A stretch of 64,000 nt of DNA from JAYRSJ01 sp041920215 (GTDB lineage Bacteria; Pseudomonadota; Gammaproteobacteria; Burkholderiales; Burkholderiaceae_C). Below are positions 60,231-64,000 of this stretch, one piece after another. The position numbers and the translations under genes are program-made. Under the pieces are notes generated by a model. It did not search any database. It was not told where the DNA came from and saw nothing but the letters and a program-made list of their open reading frames with translations. How positions within the stretch are numbered: position 1 is the first letter of the stretch; every line of letters starts with the position of its first letter. The stretch lies in assembly GCA_041920215.1 (NCBI GenBank), contig JAYRSJ010000008.1, forward strand, positions 62,001-126,000, given 5' to 3'.

Positions 60231-60809
60231 TCAGGGGTGGATGACGACCAGCAGGGCGCTGGCGGGCTCCGGGCTCTCGTTGCGTATCGCATGCGCGCCG
60301 TCCACCGCATAGCGGGCGGTCTCGCCAGGCAGCAGAGGCTGGCGGCTGCCGCCGGCCTCCACCAGCAGCTGACCGCTCAACACGCTCAGATGCTCGCGCG
60401 AGCCCGGCTCATGCGGCGCTGATTCCAGCGCGCCGCCGGGCTGCACCGTCAGCTCGTACCACTCGAACTGGCCGGCCAGCTCGATGGGCCCGAGTATGCG
60501 CAGCGTGCACAGCCCGTCCGGGCTGGTGAGGCTGGGCGTGGCATGCGAAGCTACGGCCTCGATGGCGGGTGCCGCTGGTCGCGCGCCGCTGAGCAACTCG
60601 GCCAGTTCCACCCGCAGCGCGTTGGCCAGGCGCCAGACCACCGCCACCGTCGGATTGGCCTGGTTGCGCTCGATCTGCGAGAGCATGGACTTGGAGACGC
60701 CGGCACGGCGCGACAGTTCGTCCAGTGACAGGCCCTGGGCCTGGCGCAGGCCTTGCAACGTGGCACCGACGCGGGGAGGTTCCAGAGCATCGAGAGCGGG
60801 GGTGGACAT
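60231..60809 (-). CDS. XRE-cupin transcriptional regulator
   Basis: 192-residue two-domain regulator. The N-terminal helix-turn-helix (about residues 18-72) includes LRQAQGLSLDELSRRAGVSKSMLSQIERNQANPTVAVVWRLANAL; the C-terminal cupin (about 110-190) has EHLSVLSGQLLVEAGG and is likely a ligand sensor. It is divergent from kbl-tdh, with only 95 bp between starts. A perfect palindrome in that gap is its probable operator. This places it as the likely local regulator of threonine/glycine catabolism; the ligand is unknown. Confidence 0.88.
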   Translation of the reverse strand: MSTPALDALEPPRVGATLQGLRQAQGLSLDELSRRAGVSKSMLSQIERNQANPTVAVVWRLANALRVELAELLSGARPAAPAIEAVASHATPSLTSPDGLCTLRILGPIELAGQFEWYELTVQPGGALESAPHEPGSREHLSVLSGQLLVEAGGSRQPLLPGETARYAVDGAHAIRNESPEPASALLVVIHP

Positions 60810-60813
60810 GGGC

Positions 60814-60842
60814 TTGACCCTGTAAAGCGATTCTCAGATACT
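60814..60842 (+). promoter_or_regulatory. Candidate promoter of kbl-tdh
   Basis: TTGACC, 17-bp spacer, GATACT. The predicted start at about 60849 abuts the 18-bp palindrome. Confidence 0.5.
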
Positions 60843-60849
60843 GCACAAC

Positions 60850-60867
60850 GGTTCGATATATCGAACC
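60850..60867. promoter_or_regulatory. Perfect 18-bp palindrome, probable operator of the XRE-cupin regulator
   Basis: GGTTCGATATATCGAACC is a perfect dyad in the 95-bp space between the XRE-cupin gene and kbl, sitting right at the predicted kbl start site, a position suited to repression. Confidence 0.7.
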
Positions 60868-60904
60868 ATGTTCTATTTATTGGATTGTGCACCAGGAGAA
60901 GCCC

Positions 60905-62110
60905 GTGAACAGCGCCGACGATTTCTACGCCCATCTGCGCCAGGAGTTGAGCTCCATCGAGGCGGCAGGCCTGCTCAAGCGCGAGCGCATCATCACCACC
61001 CCGCAGGGGGCGCTGGTGCGCACCAGCGACGGCCGCGAGGTGCTCAATCTCTGCGCCAACAACTACCTGGGTCTGTCCTCGCATCCACAGGTGATAGCGG
61101 CCGCGCATGAGGCGCTGCGCAGCCACGGCTATGGGCTGTCGTCGGTGCGCTTCATCTGCGGCACCCAGGATCTGCACAAGCAGCTGGAGGCGCGGCTGGC
61201 CCGTTTCCTCGGCACCGAGGACAGCATCCTCTATGCCGCGGCCTTCGATGCCAACGGCGGCCTGTTCGAGCCGCTGCTGGGCGAGCAGGACGCGATCATC
61301 AGCGACGAGTTGAATCACGCGTCCATCATCGACGGCATCCGGCTGTGCAAGGCGAGGCGCTATCGCTACAAGCACAACGATATGGCCGATCTGGAACGCT
61401 GCCTGCAGGAGGCCCAGGCGGCCGGCGCGCGTTTTGCGCTGGTCTTCACCGACGGCGTGTTTTCGATGGACGGCACGATCGCCCAGCTGGACAAGATCCG
61501 CACGCTTTGCGACCGCTACGACGCGTTGCTGGGCATCGACGAGTGCCATGCCAGTGGCTTTCTCGGCAGGACCGGCCGCGGCACGCATGAGTACCGCGAG
61601 GTGTTCGGCAAGATCGACATCATCACCGGCACGCTGGGCAAGGCCCTGGGCGGCGCCTCGGGCGGCTTTACCAGCGGCCGCAAGGAGGTGATCGAGATGC
61701 TGCGGCAGCGCTCGCGCCCCTATCTGTTCTCCAACACGGTCGCGCCCAGCATCGTCGGCGCCTCCATCGCGGTGCTGGACATCCTGGAGGCCTCGACCCA
61801 GCTGCGCGACAAGCTGGAGGCCAATACCGCCTTCTTCCGCCAGGCCATCCAGGCCGCCGGCTTCGAGATCAAGCCGGGCAGCCACCCCATCGTGCCCATC
61901 ATGGTCTACGACGCGGTGATGGCCCAGCGCCTGAGTGCGCGGCTGCTGGAACTGGGCGTCTATGCAGTGGGCTTCTTCTTTCCGGTGGTGCCCAAGGGCC
62001 AGGCCCGCATCCGGGTGCAGATCTCGGCGGTGCACGAGCGTGAGCATCTGGAGCGCGCAGTGGCCGCCTTCACCCAGGCCGGCCGCGAGCTGGGCCTGAT
62101 CAAGGGCTGA
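60905..62110 (+). CDS. kbl: 2-amino-3-ketobutyrate coenzyme A ligase (glycine C-acetyltransferase)
   Basis: 401-residue alpha-oxoamine-synthase-family PLP enzyme splitting 2-amino-3-ketobutyrate with CoA into glycine and acetyl-CoA. NNYLGLSSHPQVIAAAHEAL and the PLP lysine motif DIITGTLGKALGGASGGF are diagnostic of Kbl. The GTG at 60905 is preferred: it follows AGGAG with good spacing and gives the standard length (E. coli 398); a GTG 18 bp upstream is an alternative. It forms an operon with the SDR-type threonine dehydrogenase. Confidence 0.94.
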   Translation: MNSADDFYAHLRQELSSIEAAGLLKRERIITTPQGALVRTSDGREVLNLCANNYLGLSSHPQVIAAAHEALRSHGYGLSSVRFICGTQDLHKQLEARLARFLGTEDSILYAAAFDANGGLFEPLLGEQDAIISDELNHASIIDGIRLCKARRYRYKHNDMADLERCLQEAQAAGARFALVFTDGVFSMDGTIAQLDKIRTLCDRYDALLGIDECHASGFLGRTGRGTHEYREVFGKIDIITGTLGKALGGASGGFTSGRKEVIEMLRQRSRPYLFSNTVAPSIVGASIAVLDILEASTQLRDKLEANTAFFRQAIQAAGFEIKPGSHPIVPIMVYDAVMAQRLSARLLELGVYAVGFFFPVVPKGQARIRVQISAVHEREHLERAVAAFTQAGRELGLIKG

Positions 62111-62124
62111 GAACCAAGACAGGC

Positions 62125-63078
62125 ATGAACATGCAGAGCAAGACCAAGATCCTCATCATTGGCGCCAACGGCCAGATCGGCACCGAGCTGGCGCAGGCCC
62201 TGGCGCTGCGCCACGGCAATGCGGCCGTCATCACCAGTGATCTGGCGCCCGAGGGCCGGGTGCCCGCCTTGAATCACGAGATGCTGGACGTCACCGATGC
62301 GGCCGCGCTGGCCGCAGTGGTGCAGCGCCATGAGGTCACCCAGATCTATCACCTGGCTGCCGCGCTCTCGGCCACCGGCGAAAAGCATCCGATGTGGGCC
62401 TGGGACCTCAATATGAAGGGGCTGCTGAATGTGCTGGAGCTGGCACGCACGCACAAGCTGGAGCGCCTCTTCTGGCCCAGCTCGATCGCTGCCTTCGGTC
62501 CCAGCACCCCGCAGCTGGACACGCCCCAGACCACGGTGATGGACCCCACCACCATCTACGGCATCTCCAAGCTGGCCGGCGAGCGCTGGTGTGCCTGGTA
62601 CCACGCCAAGCATGGCGTCGATGTGCGCAGCCTGCGCTATCCGGGCCTGATCAGCTGGAAGACCCCGCCCGGTGGCGGCACCACCGACTATGCGGTGGAA
62701 ATCTTCCATGCCGCGCTGAAGACGGGCCGCTACACCTGCTTCCTCGAGGCCCAGCAGGCCCTGCCAATGATGTATATGCCCGATGCGCTGCGCGCCACGC
62801 TGGAGCTGATGGAGGCGCCGGCCGAGGCGGTGCGCCAGCGCGGCAGCTACAACCTGGCCGGCATCAGCTTCACGCCCGAGCAGATCGCGGCCTCGATACA
62901 GCGCCGCATCCCCGCTTTCCAGATCGACTACGCGCCCGATTTCCGCCAGTCGATCGCCGCTAGCTGGCCGCAGCGTATCGACGACCGCGAGGCCCGCCAG
63001 GACTGGGGTTGGCAGCTGCAGTATGGCTTGGACGCCATGGTCGACGAGATGCTCGGCGCGCTGCAAGGGCAGCGTTGA
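62125..63078 (+). CDS. tdh: L-threonine 3-dehydrogenase, SDR/epimerase type
   Basis: 317-residue extended short-chain dehydrogenase oxidising threonine to 2-amino-3-ketobutyrate with NAD, the step before Kbl. The Rossmann motif IIGANGQIGTELAQAL, the SSIAAFGP strand and the catalytic Y-X3-K in IYGISKLAGERW are intact. This resembles the short-chain Tdh of Cupriavidus, Flavobacterium and animals rather than the zinc-dependent MDR Tdh of E. coli. It starts 14 bp after kbl. The pairing with kbl supports the function strongly. Confidence 0.88.
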   Translation: MNMQSKTKILIIGANGQIGTELAQALALRHGNAAVITSDLAPEGRVPALNHEMLDVTDAAALAAVVQRHEVTQIYHLAAALSATGEKHPMWAWDLNMKGLLNVLELARTHKLERLFWPSSIAAFGPSTPQLDTPQTTVMDPTTIYGISKLAGERWCAWYHAKHGVDVRSLRYPGLISWKTPPGGGTTDYAVEIFHAALKTGRYTCFLEAQQALPMMYMPDALRATLELMEAPAEAVRQRGSYNLAGISFTPEQIAASIQRRIPAFQIDYAPDFRQSIAASWPQRIDDREARQDWGWQLQYGLDAMVDEMLGALQGQR

Positions 63079-63135
63079 AGGGTCAGGTCTGAATAGGCTT
63101 TGACGCTGGGGGCAGTGGGGCTTAAGCTGGCCATC

Positions 63136-63951
63136 ATGCGGTCCGGATCGATAACCCTCATGCTCAGCGTCTGGCTGGCTGCCCCGGCCCTAGCCGATGA
63201 CGAGCCACTGCGCTATGTGCTGGGCGCGGCGCTGAATCATGGGCCCGAGTACTGGGGCGCCCAGCGCAGCGGTGCGTCGCTGCGGCCGGTGTTTGCCCTG
63301 GACTGGAAGGGCTGGCGTTTTTCCAGCGCCGGTGGTGGTGCCTTGCTGGACCGGGTCGAGAGTCCGGCCCAGGGGCCCGGGCAGGGCGCCAGCCGGGTGC
63401 TGCTGCGCGGCGAGCGGCTGCTGCTGGGTCTGGGCCTGCGCCTGGACAAGGGCCGCGACAGCGACGGCGCCGATAGCACGCGCGGCCTGCCCGATGTGGG
63501 GCGCACCGTGCGCGGCCGGCTCTATGCCAGCTACCGGCTGGGGCCGGACCGGCCGCACAGCTGGCGTCTGGGTAGCACCCTCAATGCCGATGTGCTGGGC
63601 CGCGACGGCGGGCTCTGGTGGGGCCTGGGCCTGAGCCGGGAAGTCTGGCGCCATGGTGAGACCACGCTGGACCTGGACCTCAGCCTGGCCGGTGGCGATG
63701 GCCGCTATCTGCGCAGCTATTTCGGCGTGCCGGCCGACAGCCTGGCCGCCCAGCGCCTGGGCGCCTACCGACCCGGTGCCGGCCTGCGCGACGCCGCGCT
63801 GGGCCTACGCTTCGAGCGGCCACTGGGGCCGCACTGGGTGATGGCGGCCACGGTATCGGCCAGCCGGCTGCTGGGGCCGGCGGCGCACAGCCCGCTGGCC
63901 CAGCGCCGCAGCAATATCGGCGCCTCCTTCAGCCTGGGCTGGCGCAACTAG
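63136..63951 (+). CDS. MipA/OmpV family outer-membrane protein
   Basis: 271-residue predicted outer-membrane beta-barrel with an N-terminal signal (SITLMLSVWLAAPALA). The body has alternating amphipathic strands and a hydrophobic C-terminal strand ending SFSLGWRN, as in MipA/OmpV proteins. MipA scaffolds murein enzymes in E. coli; here the role is unknown. ATG 63136 places the signal peptide correctly. Its stop overlaps the end of a minus-strand gene by 4 bp. Confidence 0.82.
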   Translation: MRSGSITLMLSVWLAAPALADDEPLRYVLGAALNHGPEYWGAQRSGASLRPVFALDWKGWRFSSAGGGALLDRVESPAQGPGQGASRVLLRGERLLLGLGLRLDKGRDSDGADSTRGLPDVGRTVRGRLYASYRLGPDRPHSWRLGSTLNADVLGRDGGLWWGLGLSREVWRHGETTLDLDLSLAGGDGRYLRSYFGVPADSLAAQRLGAYRPGAGLRDAALGLRFERPLGPHWVMAATVSASRLLGPAAHSPLAQRRSNIGASFSLGWRN

Positions 63952-64000
63952 AACTTGATACGGCCCAGCCAGATGTCGCGGTACATCGCCCAGTCGCCGA
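63948..64000 (-). CDS. C-terminal end of an unidentified minus-strand gene
   Basis: The last 53 bp read on the minus strand give GDWAMYRDIWLGRIKF followed by TAG, an open frame to the window edge. This convergent 4-bp overlap with the MipA gene looks like a real gene end, but 16 residues are too few to name it. Confidence 0.4.
   Translation of the reverse strand, partial: GDWAMYRDIWLGRIKF

Overview
The window is about 64 kb of GC-rich chromosomal DNA from a betaproteobacterium, most likely a Burkholderiales member near the Roseateles/Pelomonas/Rubrivivax group. This rests on gene order (tpiA-secG-tRNA-Leu-nuoA-N followed by DUF2818 and Nudix genes; zapA-6S RNA-EVE; iscRSUA-hscBA-fdx), an intracellular PHB depolymerase with a catalytic cysteine, and TRAP and TSUP transporters. 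It is core chromosome. I see no phage, insertion sequence, integron or CRISPR array, and no intergenic gap exceeds 300 bp.

Layout: 0-4.6 kb holds the end of trmJ, cysE, slyD, mog, yjgA and pmbA. 4.7-9.6 kb is a TRAP transporter locus with two near-identical TakP-like binding proteins (+) converging on dctM and dctQ (-) across a bidirectional terminator. 9.7-20.2 kb is mostly minus-strand housekeeping: a rhodanese/phosphatase-like protein, yqeY, rpsU, a BaiN-type flavoprotein, OsmC, TSUP, EVE, 6S RNA, zapA with its coiled-coil partner, nth, rsxB, phaZ and tyrB, plus one plus-strand degenerate GGDEF protein. 20.3-29.0 kb carries uvrB, the isc operon and tsaD. 29.0-31.0 kb has hsp20 and an orphan ABC binding protein. 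31-36 kb has rpsO, pnp, a quinone oxidoreductase, tpiA, secG and tRNA-Leu(GAG). 36.4-51.1 kb is the complete 14-gene respiratory complex I operon, followed by DUF2818, Nudix and DUF1178 genes. 52.7-57.1 kb is an RND efflux adaptor and pump. 57.1-60.2 kb has a GlcD-like FAD oxidase, DUF2069 and YihY. 60.2-63.1 kb is a threonine-catabolic kbl-tdh unit facing an XRE-cupin regulator. A MipA/OmpV protein and a cut-off minus-strand gene end the window.

Nothing here is clearly a new multi-gene system. The most interesting signals are regulatory: a perfect 18-bp palindrome over the predicted kbl-tdh start site beside the XRE-cupin gene; a long hairpin in the pnp leader resembling an RNase III/PNPase autoregulation target; a shared TAGAAT-N3-GCGCA element before all three TRAP transcription units; a 20-bp inverted repeat before phaZ; an IscR-like operator before iscR and an intra-operon terminator between iscA and hscB; and a sigma-32-like promoter before hsp20. 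Protein oddities are the GGDEF domain with a destroyed active site and an RND pump with an extra C-terminal helix.
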